DNA of 64,000 nt, taken from positions 1 through 64,000 of the forward strand of contig JANOQW010000018.1 in NCBI GenBank assembly GCA_031422335.1, read 5' to 3'. The notes beneath the pieces are model-generated. The model was not told the origin of the DNA. It did no database searches and was given only the letters and a program-made list of their open reading frames with translations. This document shows, piece after piece, positions 8,174 through 17,171 of this stretch. The DNA is from Methylotenera_A sp031422335 (GTDB taxonomy: Bacteria > Pseudomonadota > Gammaproteobacteria > Burkholderiales > Methylophilaceae). Numbering within the stretch: the first letter of the stretch is position 1; the number at the start of each line of letters is the position of its first letter. The position numbers were made by a program, and so were the translations under genes.

Positions 8174-9046
8174 TTAAATATTAATGCTGCCTTCAAACAC
8201 AATTTCTGCGTCGCCTGTCATCATCACAGGTGCATTCTCACCTTGCCATTCTATCTGCAAATCGCCACCACGGGCATGCACTAACACAGGGCTTTGTAAC
8301 AAGCCAAGTTGAATGCCTGTAACTGCTGCCGCGCAAGCACCAGTGCCGCATGCCAGCGTTTCGCCAGCGCCGCGCTCATACACGCGCAATTTAATTTCGT
8401 GCGAATTCAGAATTTGCATAAAACCTACATTGACGCGCTGCGGAAACTGCGCATGTGACTCAATTGCTGGACCAAACTCCGCCACGTTGGCGGTTTCTAC
8501 ATTGTCCACAATCAAAACCGCATGCGGATTACCCATAGAAAGCGCTGCTATTTCTAGAGCAGCGCCAGCACCCGCGCTTTTTGTTATACCGCCAGAAACG
8601 GCTCTGGTATTGGCTTGCAGAGCATATAGTTTTTGTTTTTTTTCAGCTAAAAAAGGTATTTTTGCAGGTTCAAATATTGGCGCACCCATGTTCACCGTCA
8701 CTTGGCCATCGTCATGCAAGGTCAGTGTGATCAAACCACTGGCAGTTTCTACTTTTATCTCACTTTTTTTGGTTAAGCCTTTAGCTTGCACAAAGCGTAC
8801 AAAACAACGCGCACCATTGCCGCATTGTTCTACCTCGCCACCATCGGCATTAAAAATGCGATATTTAAAATCCACATTCGGCAGCGACGTTTTATCGACA
8901 ATTAAAAGCTGGTCGCAACCCACGCCAAAATTGCGATTAGCGATTTTTTTGATTTGTGTGGTAGTTAAATTTACAGGCGCAGAGTAGCTATCAACGACTA
9001 CAAAATCGTTGCCAGCGCCATGCATTTTGGTGAAGTTTAGTAACAT
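8174..9046 (-). CDS. dapF: Diaminopimelate epimerase
   Basis: DapF converts LL- to meso-diaminopimelate for lysine and peptidoglycan synthesis. The two catalytic cysteines are C75 (EQCGNGAR) and C233 (LACGTGACAA). The start KMHGAGNDFVVVDS is typical. At 290 residues it is longer than the usual 274 or so. The extra length lies between Y141 and SMGNPH (residue 170): 28 residues here against 14 in E. coli. The first part of this extension is encoded by sequence matching one arm and part of the loop of the palindromic repeat (8590-8626). It is first in the dapF-DUF484-xerC operon. Confidence 0.95.
   Translation of the reverse strand: MLLNFTKMHGAGNDFVVVDSYSAPVNLTTTQIKKIANRNFGVGCDQLLIVDKTSLPNVDFKYRIFNADGGEVEQCGNGARCFVRFVQAKGLTKKSEIKVETASGLITLTLHDDGQVTVNMGAPIFEPAKIPFLAEKKQKLYALQANTRAVSGGITKSAGAGAALEIAALSMGNPHAVLIVDNVETANVAEFGPAIESHAQFPQRVNVGFMQILNSHEIKLRVYERGAGETLACGTGACAAAVTGIQLGLLQSPVLVHARGGDLQIEWQGENAPVMMTGDAEIVFEGSINI
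8590..8626. repeat. Partial palindromic repeat inside dapF
   Basis: On the coding strand ATGCTCTGCAAGCCAATA equals the left arm plus loop start of the copy at 10405-10443. The other arm has decayed. It falls in the part of DapF that is about 14 residues longer than in relatives. Confidence 0.65.
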
Positions 9047-9150
9047 AAAAGCTTAAGTTTAAAGTTACGCTATTCTAGCAAATTTGTATGTTTACAAGTA
9101 GTTATAAGTGTACAATACGCGACCTGTACATACAGACTCAAAGTGATTTT

Positions 9151-9190
9151 CAATATTCCTTCAGCCTTTAGTGAATATTGTTTTACTTTT
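9151..9190 (+). promoter_or_regulatory. Hairpin plus T-rich tract in metK leader
   Basis: A perfect 8-bp inverted repeat, CAATATTC / GAATATTG with a 14-nt loop, is followed at once by TTTTACTTTTTTATT. This looks like a weak intrinsic terminator or attenuator 29-68 bases upstream of the metK start. The stem is AT-rich, so the call is tentative. No SAM riboswitch consensus was recognised. Confidence 0.3.
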
Positions 9191-9218
9191 TTATTATTTT
9201 ATTTCAAGGCGCACACAA

Positions 9219-10379
9219 ATGAACGATTATCTTTTTACTTCAGAATCCGTTTCTGAAGGCCATCCAGACAAACTCGCAGACCAAGTATCAGACAGTATTT
9301 TAGATGCTATTTTGGCACAAGATCCAACCGCGCGCGTTGCCGCTGAAACCCTCGCCAATACTGGCTTAGTTGTATTAGCTGGTGAAATTACTACTACCGC
9401 AAATGTGGACTATATTAAAGTCGCACGCGAAACCATTAAACGTATTGGCTATGACAATACTGATTACGGCATCGATTACCGCGGTTGTGCGGTGTTAGTT
9501 GCATACGACAAGCAATCACCCGACATCGCCCAAGGCGTCGATGGCGCGCATGACGACCCGCTAGATCAAGGCGCAGGCGACCAAGGCTTGATGTTTGGCT
9601 ATGCGGTGAATGAAACACCACAACTGATGCCATTGCCGATTTGGTTAAGCCACCGATTAATGGAACGCCAAGCGCAATTAAGAAAAAATGGTGTTTTATC
9701 TTGGCTGCGCCCAGATGCAAAATCGCAAGTGACGATTAAATATGTCGATGGCAAACCAGATTCTATCGACACCGTGGTAGTTTCTACGCAACATGCACCA
9801 GAGATGGATTTGAAAGATATTCGTGAAGCAGTGATTGAAGAAATTATCAAGCCAATGTTGCCCAAAGAGCTCATTAAAGGTGATATTAAATATTTAGTTA
9901 ACCCGACTGGACGCTTTGTAATTGGCGGCCCACAGGGTGATTGTGGTTTAACTGGTCGTAAAATTATTGTCGACACTTACGGTGGCGCAGCGCCACATGG
10001 CGGCGGCGCTTTCTCGGGTAAAGATCCATCAAAAGTAGATCGCAGCGCGGCCTATGCAGCACGTTATGTGGCTAAAAATATTGTAGCGGCAGGCTTGGCC
10101 GACAAATGCATGGTGCAAATCAGCTATGCGATTGGTGTGGCAAAACCGACTTCTATTATGTTAGAAACCTACGGCACAGGCAAAATTTCAGATGAAAAGT
10201 TGACGCAAATAGTGGGTGAGCATTTTGATTTGCGTCCAAAAGGCATTGTAAAAATGCTCGATTTGCTGCGCCCAATCTACACCAAAACTGCTGCTTATGG
10301 CCATTTTGGTCGCGAAGAACCAGAGTTTACTTGGGAGAAGACAGATAAGGCAGCAGCATTAAAAGCGGCTGCTAAGTAA
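9219..10379 (+). CDS. metK: S-adenosylmethionine synthetase
   Basis: MetK makes SAM from methionine and ATP. The 386 residues contain the N-terminal ATP site (SESVSEGHPDKLADQ, with the catalytic His), the GAGDQGLMFGYA hexapeptide region and the P-loop-like GGAAPHGGGAFSGKDPSKVDRSAAY segment. The frame extends upstream to 9171, but the conserved start MNDYLFTSESV lies at the ATG at 9219, with AAGG 13 bases before it. It is followed by a strong palindromic repeat with a T tail and then by the SAH-controlled ahcY, so the two genes appear to be separate transcription units. Confidence 0.97.
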   Translation: MNDYLFTSESVSEGHPDKLADQVSDSILDAILAQDPTARVAAETLANTGLVVLAGEITTTANVDYIKVARETIKRIGYDNTDYGIDYRGCAVLVAYDKQSPDIAQGVDGAHDDPLDQGAGDQGLMFGYAVNETPQLMPLPIWLSHRLMERQAQLRKNGVLSWLRPDAKSQVTIKYVDGKPDSIDTVVVSTQHAPEMDLKDIREAVIEEIIKPMLPKELIKGDIKYLVNPTGRFVIGGPQGDCGLTGRKIIVDTYGGAAPHGGGAFSGKDPSKVDRSAAYAARYVAKNIVAAGLADKCMVQISYAIGVAKPTSIMLETYGTGKISDEKLTQIVGEHFDLRPKGIVKMLDLLRPIYTKTAAYGHFGREEPEFTWEKTDKAAALKAAAK

Positions 10380-10404
10380 TTAAAGTTTTCAGGTAATTAT
10401 TTCG

Positions 10405-10443
10405 ATGCTCTGCAAGCCAATATCTATGCGGCTTGCAGAGCAT
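10405..10443. repeat. Palindromic repeat copy with T tail after metK
   Basis: The arms ATGCTCTGCAAGCC and GGCTTGCAGAGCAT are perfectly complementary (14 bp) around the loop AATATCTATGC. The tract AATTTTTT follows directly. On the + strand this has the form of an intrinsic terminator for metK. Confidence 0.95.
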
Positions 10444-10511
10444 AATTTTTTACACGCGTCAATCAGCTCGTTTTCGCAGCTCGTTTTCAGGCTCATTTTT
10501 TAAGCCCAATT

Positions 10512-10539
10512 TTGACAATCTGAACCAATTCGCTATAAT
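10512..10539 (+). promoter_or_regulatory. Sigma-70 promoter of riboswitch-ahcY
   Basis: A perfect -35 hexamer TTGACA (10512-10517) and a perfect -10 hexamer TATAAT (10534-10539) are separated by 16 bases. Transcription would begin near 10546, about 20 bases before the SAH riboswitch. Confidence 0.85.
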
Positions 10540-10564
10540 GAGTTCTATCTAGCAGTAAAATTAA

Positions 10565-10705
10565 CCGAGGAACGTTGCGAAGCTAGCTTTTTTGATAAAA
10601 GCACAAGCTCTAGGCTCGGTTAGGGAGATTAAAAATCTTTCAAACGGCGTTCACCTAATTATTTAACCGTGCCAGACACGGGAACTGGGTGAACAAAACG
10701 CCGAC
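10565..10705 (+). ncRNA. SAH riboswitch
   Basis: The conserved CCGAGGAACGTTGCGA block (10565-10580) pairs with AGGCTCGG (10612-10619) to form P1/P2. The GGCGTTCACC block (10646-10655) pairs with GGGTGAACAAAACGCC (10687-10702) to form the long outer helix. This matches the SAH riboswitch architecture, which in other bacteria senses S-adenosylhomocysteine and turns on ahcY. It sits between a consensus promoter and ahcY, leaving about 95 bases to the ahcY start. A small hairpin AGATT-aaa-AATCT lies between the two blocks. Confidence 0.9.
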
Positions 10706-10799
10706 AAGATTTTAATGTATGTTTATTAAAAACTCTTCCGTTTTAGTTCTATAAATTTCCATTCCCTTCTGTTCACATTCATTTTTTTAAGGATTGATA

Positions 10800-12224
10800 A
10801 TGAATACCGTGACTCAAAAAGATGCAGTAAAAACTAAAGATTATGTTGTTGCCGACATTGGTTTGGCTGCTTTTGGCCGCAAAGAGATTGCCATTGCCGA
10901 AACCGAAATGCCAGGCTTAATGATGATTCGTGAAGAGTTTGCCATTGCGCAACCGCTAAAAGGCGCACGCATTACTGGCTCACTGCACATGACGATTCAA
11001 ACCGCAGTGCTGATTGAAACGCTGAAAGATTTAGGCGCAGAAGTACGTTGGGCATCGTGCAATATTTACTCTACGCAAGACCACGCAGCAGCGGCAATTG
11101 CCGCCGGCGGCACGCCAGTGTTCGCGATCAAAGGCGAAACATTAACTGAATATTGGGATTACACGCACCGCATTTTTGAGTGGCAAGACGGTGGCTATAC
11201 GAATATGATTTTAGATGATGGTGGCGATGCAACATTATTGTTGCATCTTGGTACGCGTGCTGAAAAAGATTTAACAGTAATCTCCAAACCAACAAGTGAA
11301 GAAGAAATTTGCTTGTTTGATGCAATTAAAGCCAAATTAAAAACTGACCCAACTTGGTATTCTGTGCGCTTGGCTAAAATTATTGGCGTAACCGAAGAAA
11401 CGACAACTGGCGTGCATCGTTTGTATCAAATGCATAAAGAAGGCAAATTAGCTTTCCCAGCAATTAACGTCAACGATTCTGTTACTAAATCAAAATTTGA
11501 TAACTTATACGGTTGCCGCGAAAGTTTAGTGGATGCGATTAAACGCGCAACTGACGTGATGATTGCAGGTAAAGTGGCGGTGGTTGCTGGTTATGGCGAT
11601 GTGGGCAAAGGTTCTGCACAAGCATTGCGTGCGCTATCTGCACAAGTTTGGGTGACAGAAGTTGACCCAATTTGCGCATTACAAGCAGCGATGGAAGGCT
11701 ACCGCGTCGTCACTATGGATTACGCGGCTGAACATGCAGATATTTTTGTAACGGCTACAGGTAACTACCACGTAATTACGCATGACCACATGGCAAAAAT
11801 GAAAGACCAAGCCATTGTATGTAATATTGGTCACTTTGATAACGAAATTGATGTTGTTTCACTTGAAAAATATGAGTGGGATGAAATTAAGCCACAAGTT
11901 GACCATGTGATTTTCCCAAATGGTAAAAAAATTATTTTATTGGCAAAAGGCCGCTTAGTGAATTTAGGGTGTGGTACAGGCCATCCGTCATACGTGATGA
12001 GCTCAAGCTTTGCTAATCAAACCATTGCACAAATTGAGTTGTTTACACGTCAGGCCGATTACCCAATAGGCGTTTATGTATTGCCAAAACATCTAGATGA
12101 AAAAGTTGCGGTGTTGCAATTGAAAAAGTTGAATGCACAATTAACGCGTCTAAGTGAAACACAAGCAGCGTATATTGGCGTATCGCAAGATGGTCCTTTC
12201 AAGCCAGACACATATCGCTATTAA
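10800..12224 (+). CDS. ahcY: Adenosylhomocysteinase
   Basis: AhcY hydrolyses SAH, the inhibitory by-product of SAM-dependent methylation, to adenosine and homocysteine, using tightly bound NAD. The 474-residue length is that of the bacterial long form. The NAD-binding Rossmann motif GYGDVGKG is at 264-271. The C-terminal KPDTYRY, which reaches into the partner subunit in family structures, is present. The frame also has an upstream TTG at 10794, but the ATG at 10800 has AAGGA five to ten bases before it and is preferred. Expression is expected to follow SAH through the riboswitch. Confidence 0.97.
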   Translation: MNTVTQKDAVKTKDYVVADIGLAAFGRKEIAIAETEMPGLMMIREEFAIAQPLKGARITGSLHMTIQTAVLIETLKDLGAEVRWASCNIYSTQDHAAAAIAAGGTPVFAIKGETLTEYWDYTHRIFEWQDGGYTNMILDDGGDATLLLHLGTRAEKDLTVISKPTSEEEICLFDAIKAKLKTDPTWYSVRLAKIIGVTEETTTGVHRLYQMHKEGKLAFPAINVNDSVTKSKFDNLYGCRESLVDAIKRATDVMIAGKVAVVAGYGDVGKGSAQALRALSAQVWVTEVDPICALQAAMEGYRVVTMDYAAEHADIFVTATGNYHVITHDHMAKMKDQAIVCNIGHFDNEIDVVSLEKYEWDEIKPQVDHVIFPNGKKIILLAKGRLVNLGCGTGHPSYVMSSSFANQTIAQIELFTRQADYPIGVYVLPKHLDEKVAVLQLKKLNAQLTRLSETQAAYIGVSQDGPFKPDTYRY

Positions 12225-12254
12225 GACTTTTATTAAATTAGAGGGAATAGACAC

Positions 12255-12599
12255 ATGAAATTACTCATTGGGTGGTTATTAAATGCACTGGCTTTATTAG
12301 GTGTAGCGTACTTAGTACCTGGTATTCATGTGTCTAGCTTTATGGCAGCCTTAATAGCTGCAGCAGTGATTGGCTTAGTTAATATGTTAATTAAGCCAAT
12401 TTTACTAATACTGACATTGCCTGTAACGATTATTACACTGGGTTTATTTATATTTGTGATAAACGGGATTTTGTTCTGGCTAGTAGGTAACTTTTTAGAT
12501 GGATTTGAGGTAAAAACCTTGATAGCTGGCATTATCGGGGCAATTGTCTACAGCATTATTTCGTGGATTTTAAGCGCAATCGTCATCGATAAAAAGTAA
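12255..12599 (+). CDS. Small four-helix membrane protein (phage holin 4_2-like)
   Basis: This 114-residue protein is almost wholly hydrophobic, with four predicted membrane helices (about 5-22, 28-48, 54-80, 88-110). It resembles the family misleadingly labelled phage holin family 4 superfamily IV. The conserved pattern N-x-L-I-K-P-I-L-x-x-x-T-L-P is visible near residue 45. No phage genes are near. The family is commonly found between ahcY and metF in betaproteobacteria, suggesting a housekeeping membrane role that is not established. It is probably co-transcribed with ahcY. Confidence 0.75.
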   Translation: MKLLIGWLLNALALLGVAYLVPGIHVSSFMAALIAAAVIGLVNMLIKPILLILTLPVTIITLGLFIFVINGILFWLVGNFLDGFEVKTLIAGIIGAIVYSIISWILSAIVIDKK

Positions 12600-12634
12600 A
12601 AATAAAAAGATTAAATTAAACTCGAGTCAATATA

Positions 12635-13501
12635 ATGAGCCATACCGATAACAAATATACTCCATTAAGTTTTGAGTTTTTCCCGCCTAAAACTGCAGAT
12701 GGCATTGCCAACTTGCGTGAGACACGTGTGCAGCTGGCACAATTTAACCCAGAATTTTTCTCTGTAACCTTTGGTGCTGGCGGCTCTACCACAGATCGCA
12801 CTAAAGATACTGTGTTTGAAATTCAAGCAGAAGGCCACCATGCGGCGCCGCATATTTCTTGTATTTCGTCTAGCAAACAAGAGATTCGCGAACTACTCAC
12901 CGCCTACCAAGCGCATGGTATTAAGCGTTTAGTCACTTTACGTGGTGATGTGCCGTCTGGCGAAGTAAGTGCGGGCGACTTTAAACACGCCAATGAATTG
13001 GTCAGTTTTATTCGGCAAGAAACGGGTGATTGGTTTCATTTAGAAGTGGCTGCTTATCCAGAATTTCACCCCGAGGCGCTTTCGGCCGCCAAAGATATGG
13101 CGAATTTTAAGCGTAAAGTTGAGGCAGGTGCCAATTCAGCCATTACGCAATATTTTTATAACGCCGATGCTTATTTTAGATTTGTCGATAGTTGCGTAGC
13201 GGATGGCATTACAGTACCAATTGTGCCGGGCATTATGCCAATTTACAACTACACACAATTAGCGCGCTTTTCGGGCGTATGTGGTGCAGAAATTCCGCGT
13301 TGGTTGCGTATGCGTTTAGAGGCGTATGCCGATGATATGCCGTCGCTACGCGCGCTGGGTATTGATGTGGTAAGTGAACTGTGCGAGGTTTTGCTCGCTT
13401 GGGGCGTGCCCAGCTTGCATTTTTATACACTTAATCAAGCGGGCATTATCAGTACCATTGTGAAAAATATCGGCCTAGAAGCTGACTCAAAAGTCCAATA
13501 A
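12635..13501 (+). CDS. metF: Methylenetetrahydrofolate reductase
   Basis: MetF reduces 5,10-methylene-THF to 5-methyl-THF using NADH and FAD, supplying the methyl group for methionine. The 288 residues show the N-terminal SFEFFPPKT with the catalytic Glu, the VTFGAGGS loop, and LRGDVPSG. It follows the ahcY-membrane protein pair closely, completing a methyl-cycle cluster with metK. It converges on smg with only 5 bases between stop codons. Confidence 0.96.
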   Translation: MSHTDNKYTPLSFEFFPPKTADGIANLRETRVQLAQFNPEFFSVTFGAGGSTTDRTKDTVFEIQAEGHHAAPHISCISSSKQEIRELLTAYQAHGIKRLVTLRGDVPSGEVSAGDFKHANELVSFIRQETGDWFHLEVAAYPEFHPEALSAAKDMANFKRKVEAGANSAITQYFYNADAYFRFVDSCVADGITVPIVPGIMPIYNYTQLARFSGVCGAEIPRWLRMRLEAYADDMPSLRALGIDVVSELCEVLLAWGVPSLHFYTLNQAGIISTIVKNIGLEADSKVQ

Positions 13502-13506
13502 AAAGC

Positions 13507-13965
13507 TTAGTGAATCGTCAGCCCGCGCGGGTTAAACATGGCATCTTCTACAAATAAGTAATCTTTTTCGCGGCCCGCGTTCCATAGCGCAATCATGGTA
13601 ATCCAGCGCATTTCTTCAATTTGAATACGCTCTTGTTTTAGCGCCATGGCGCGGTCAATAATTAAATCACGCTCTACATCGTTAATCACATTGGCTTGCT
13701 GTAAAAACAAGATAAAGCTGATACTTTCCGTATTGATTTTTTTGAGCTCGTTACTTGCAAACATGCGCATGCCAGAATCTTTGTGGCAATAAATCGCGGG
13801 AGGCAGTGCCAGCATACTTTGCATTTCATCAAACCAGCTTACTGCGCCAGTAATGTCAGAGTAAGCAAAGCCTGCCGCAGAAAGCTCTTGCGTCAGCACC
13901 TCGCTATCTGGCTGCGCATGATTGGCAAAGTAGTTTTCGAACATGAACACTAAAACTTCAAACAT
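13507..13965 (-). CDS. smg: Smg/DUF494 family protein
   Basis: This 152-residue protein matches the Smg (DUF494) family: it begins with FEVLVFMFENYFA and ends with the conserved MRWITMIALWNAGREKDYLFVEDAMF segment. Its function is unknown. It nearly always lies next to dprA and the LysM protein upstream of def/fmt in gamma- and betaproteobacteria, as here. There is a 73-base gap to dprA. Confidence 0.92.
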   Translation of the reverse strand: MFEVLVFMFENYFANHAQPDSEVLTQELSAAGFAYSDITGAVSWFDEMQSMLALPPAIYCHKDSGMRMFASNELKKINTESISFILFLQQANVINDVERDLIIDRAMALKQERIQIEEMRWITMIALWNAGREKDYLFVEDAMFNPRGLTIH

Positions 13966-14038
13966 AGTTATCCTTAAAATTTAAAGATGGAATCTATTTT
14001 TATTGTTAGTATTCCCGCGCCTATGGCTCAATCAAAGT

Positions 14039-15169
14039 CTAAACTAAACGCTGATATTTATTACCATTTAAGACTGTAACTTTGCCATCCAGTTCTAACA
14101 TCATCAGCATGGCGGAAAGTGCTTCAGTAGTCAATGCGCTAAGTTGTTGCAAATGATCAAAATTAATCGCATCAAACCCCATCAAATCAAGTACTGTATT
14201 GCCTTCTAGGCTCATTTCTACTTCACTAATCATTTCACCCATTAGTCCTGTTGGGCTATGCGCTGGCAATAAGTTTTTTATTTCTTCTATAATATCTTGC
14301 GTGTTTTCAACCAGCTTTGCACCTTGCTTAATTAGCTGATGGCAACCCTTGGCTACGGGCGAGTGTATCGAACCAGGTATGGCAAATACCTCACGGCCTT
14401 GTTCAGTCGCTAAGCGCGCAGTAATCAGTGAGCCGCTGTCAATATTCGCCTCCACAACCAAGCAGCCAAGGCTTAAGCCGCTAATAAGGCGGTTGCGTCG
14501 CGGAAAATTTTGTGCTTTTGATGGCGTCCCTAGAGGAAACTCAGAAATAATTAAGCCGCGCTCGGCAATTTTGTGTGCTAAATCGCGGTGCCGCGCTGGG
14601 TAAACAATATCTAGCCCAGTGCCCACCACAGCAATGGTGGCGCCATTGGCTTTTAATGCGCCCCTATGCGCTGCGCCATCTATGCCAAGCGCCATGCCGC
14701 TCACTACACACAAACCCAAATTGCACAAACTTGCAGCAAATTCTTCGGCATTTTTTTCGCCTTGTGGTGTGGCGCTGCGGCTACCTACTATCGCCATGCT
14801 GGGGTGATTCAGCCAATGTAAATGACCAATCGCATACAGCACAGCTGGCGGGTTACTAATCTCGAGTAATTTTTGTGGATATTCGCTATCGGCTAGCGTG
14901 ACAATATGTGCATTGTCTTTTTTAAGCCAATCTAAAGTCGGCGTAATTGCATCAACATTTACGCCTTGGCTAATTTTTCTCGCAATGTCATCATCCACCA
15001 CTTCGCGTAAATGGCTAATGCTGGCACTATAAATCGCATCTGGCGAGCCAAATTTGTTAAGCAGTTGGCAGAGTGCTGCGTTGCCTAAACCTGGGGTTTG
15101 ATTCAGCGCAATCCATTGCGCGACATCACTATTTTGAATGTCGGCGCTTGCTTGCATTATTGACTGCAT
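14039..15169 (-). CDS. dprA: DNA-processing protein DprA
   Basis: DprA protects incoming single-stranded DNA in natural transformation and loads RecA. The 376 residues show an N-terminal helical (SAM-like) region, the Rossmann-like core with GSRSATPQGEKNAEEFA and SGMALGIDGAAHRGAL, and the FPRRNRLISGLS segment characteristic of the family. A C-terminal winged-helix (DML1-like) region spans about 305-376. The gene starts one base from the stop of the LysM gene, so the two are coupled. Confidence 0.95.
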   Translation of the reverse strand: MQSIMQASADIQNSDVAQWIALNQTPGLGNAALCQLLNKFGSPDAIYSASISHLREVVDDDIARKISQGVNVDAITPTLDWLKKDNAHIVTLADSEYPQKLLEISNPPAVLYAIGHLHWLNHPSMAIVGSRSATPQGEKNAEEFAASLCNLGLCVVSGMALGIDGAAHRGALKANGATIAVVGTGLDIVYPARHRDLAHKIAERGLIISEFPLGTPSKAQNFPRRNRLISGLSLGCLVVEANIDSGSLITARLATEQGREVFAIPGSIHSPVAKGCHQLIKQGAKLVENTQDIIEEIKNLLPAHSPTGLMGEMISEVEMSLEGNTVLDLMGFDAINFDHLQQLSALTTEALSAMLMMLELDGKVTVLNGNKYQRLV

Positions 15170-16324
15170 TTAGGGCGTTTGCACTGCGTCTAGCGTATAA
15201 ACTGCGTCCGATGAGTTCATAATTAAACCATAAGATATTTTGTCAAAAGTTCTAAACACCATCATCAAACCCACACGTTCATCAGGCAATTTAACTTGTC
15301 CAGGTTTTAATACCACCTTGGTTTGTTTCACGTCCTTTTCAAAATTCACTACTTTTTTGCCATCTGGCCCAGTAGTTACGTCAAAATTAAGCTCTTTTAA
15401 TTTTTTCTCTTCGGGCGTCACCTGGTTAGTTTTTGGGTCTTTGTATTCTGGGTCAGTAATCACTTTGCCATAACGCTTAATCGCCAGCACATGGCCTTCT
15501 TCTAAGCCATCATTTTTACCACGATTAATTGAAACGACTGTATTCGGCCCACCTTCCGCAACGCCACCATAAATGCGCATAATACGACCGTTAATTTCTT
15601 TTTCTGGCGCATGTGGCACAAAGCTGCTTTTAAATTCATCGGCTGATACTACCAAACGATCTTTTGCAAAAATCTCTTCTTTGGCACGCACAATATCGCC
15701 CGTGGCAGGCGCACCATAACGCGCAATATCGACATCACCCAGATAAATTGCCTCTGTGCCTAATACTTCGCGCGTGTCAGGGTCAGTTAATTGCTCGCCT
15801 GGGCGATAAACATTCCAATGTGTACCAGCACCGTCTTTAATATCATTAATGTAAACGCGGGTACCAGGGCTTAAAATCACACGATTATCAGGGCCTGAAA
15901 TAATACGTGGCGATGTATCTAACTGGCTATTTTCTATTAGCAACGGTTGGCTTAAAAAGGGCGTAATGACGCTTGGCGAAATAGTCTGAATCGCTTCTTC
16001 TGCCAATGGCTCTTCCACAATACCCGGCTCTAGCACGACTGTTTCGCGTATCAATTTAAGTTGCGGGCTGCCGCTGCTGGTGTCTAGCGCAACTACGTCA
16101 CCTGGGTAAATAAGGTGCGGATTTTTTATCTGGCTGCGGTTCATGCGCCAAACTTTTGGCCATTGCCATGGGTCTTTTAAAAACTTGCCAGAAATGCCCC
16201 ACAGCGTGTCGCCACGTTGCACCACATAGCGTTCAGGCGCGTTTTTTTGCAATGCAATTTCATCAGCAAATAGGTTAAAGCTTAAGCAGCTAAGCACAAG
16301 CAGCGTTATAATACGTTTTTTCAT
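15170..16324 (-). CDS. LysM domain-containing secreted protein
   Basis: This protein has 384 residues. The signal peptide spans 1-20 (MKKRIITLLVLSCLSFNLFA). A LysM domain at about 32-85 (YVVQRGDTLWGISGKFLKDPWQWPKVW) binds peptidoglycan. A long beta-rich region follows with no recognised enzymatic motif. The frame runs upstream to 16402, but the Met at 16324 begins the signal peptide and has GAGG nearby. The family usually accompanies dprA and def. It probably has an envelope role, but none is proven. Confidence 0.9.
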   Translation of the reverse strand: MKKRIITLLVLSCLSFNLFADEIALQKNAPERYVVQRGDTLWGISGKFLKDPWQWPKVWRMNRSQIKNPHLIYPGDVVALDTSSGSPQLKLIRETVVLEPGIVEEPLAEEAIQTISPSVITPFLSQPLLIENSQLDTSPRIISGPDNRVILSPGTRVYINDIKDGAGTHWNVYRPGEQLTDPDTREVLGTEAIYLGDVDIARYGAPATGDIVRAKEEIFAKDRLVVSADEFKSSFVPHAPEKEINGRIMRIYGGVAEGGPNTVVSINRGKNDGLEEGHVLAIKRYGKVITDPEYKDPKTNQVTPEEKKLKELNFDVTTGPDGKKVVNFEKDVKQTKVVLKPGQVKLPDERVGLMMVFRTFDKISYGLIMNSSDAVYTLDAVQTP

Positions 16325-16484
16325 TGCATGACCTCGGTCAAAAGCGGCAAAATAGTACACTTTGCATTCGCGAAATTGCATTAAATTTAGCATGTAATCC
16401 ATTCAACAATCAAGCTTTTTTGCTAAAACAGCACTTTTGTTATATTGGATTGTTGATATAAGACAACACTTTATTACTTTTATT

Positions 16485-17000
16485 ATGGCAAAACTGACAA
16501 TACTCAATTATCCCGACCCACGTTTGCATACGCTGGCCAAACCTGTGCAAGAAGTGAATGATGATATTCGTACATTAATTGCAGACATGGCCGAGACCAT
16601 GTATGACGCACCTGGCATTGGTTTGGCGGCTACGCAGGTGGATAAACACATTCAATTGTTATTGGTGGACACCAGTAAAGAACAAAACAAGTTGCAAGTG
16701 TTTATTAACCCTAAAATTGTCGCTAAAACAGGTGAGCAAGACTACGAGGAAGGCTGCTTATCGGTGCCAGGCGTTTACGAAACAGTGACGCGCGCCGAAC
16801 ACATTACGGTAGAAGCGCTAGATGCCAATGGCAAAAAATTCAAATTAAAAGCCGATGGCTTGCTGGCAGTGTGTATTCAGCACGAGATGGACCACTTGCT
16901 AGGTAAAGTGTTTGTGGAATATTTATCGCCACTCAAGCGCAATCGCATCAAAGCCAAAATGAGTAAACACGCTCGCGAAATTGCTCGAAATTCATATTGA
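16485..17000 (+). CDS. def: Peptide deformylase
   Basis: Def removes the formyl group from nascent N-terminal fMet, using a bound metal. The 171 residues contain motif 1 (GIGLAATQV), motif 2 (EGCLSVPG, with the metal-binding Cys) and motif 3 (QHEMDHLLGK, HExxH). The open frame begins at 16437, but the usual N-terminus (MAKLTILNYPDPRLH) starts at 16485. It pairs functionally with fmt downstream (171-base gap) and is divergent from the LysM-dprA-smg operon. Confidence 0.97.
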   Translation: MAKLTILNYPDPRLHTLAKPVQEVNDDIRTLIADMAETMYDAPGIGLAATQVDKHIQLLLVDTSKEQNKLQVFINPKIVAKTGEQDYEEGCLSVPGVYETVTRAEHITVEALDANGKKFKLKADGLLAVCIQHEMDHLLGKVFVEYLSPLKRNRIKAKMSKHAREIARNSY

Positions 17001-17171
17001 AAATACAATTTTTGTTGCCATACACGATTTTTAAATCTTGCGTTGCTTACAAAAAATATATCCTTACATATTCGCTATATGATGCGTCAATATTTTTTGC
17101 ATGCGCCTAGTCTGGCTTAAAAAATTACATTTTGTAATAATGAATTTAAAAATAGTAAAAGAGTTTAATTC

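Noticed and set aside
9047..9218. SAM riboswitch before metK
   Set aside because: I saw no SAM-I, SAM-II or SAM-IV consensus; only a weak hairpin with a T-rich tract.
12255..12599. Holin-family name suggests a prophage
   Set aside because: No other phage gene is near; the family is a housekeeping membrane protein in ahcY-metF clusters.
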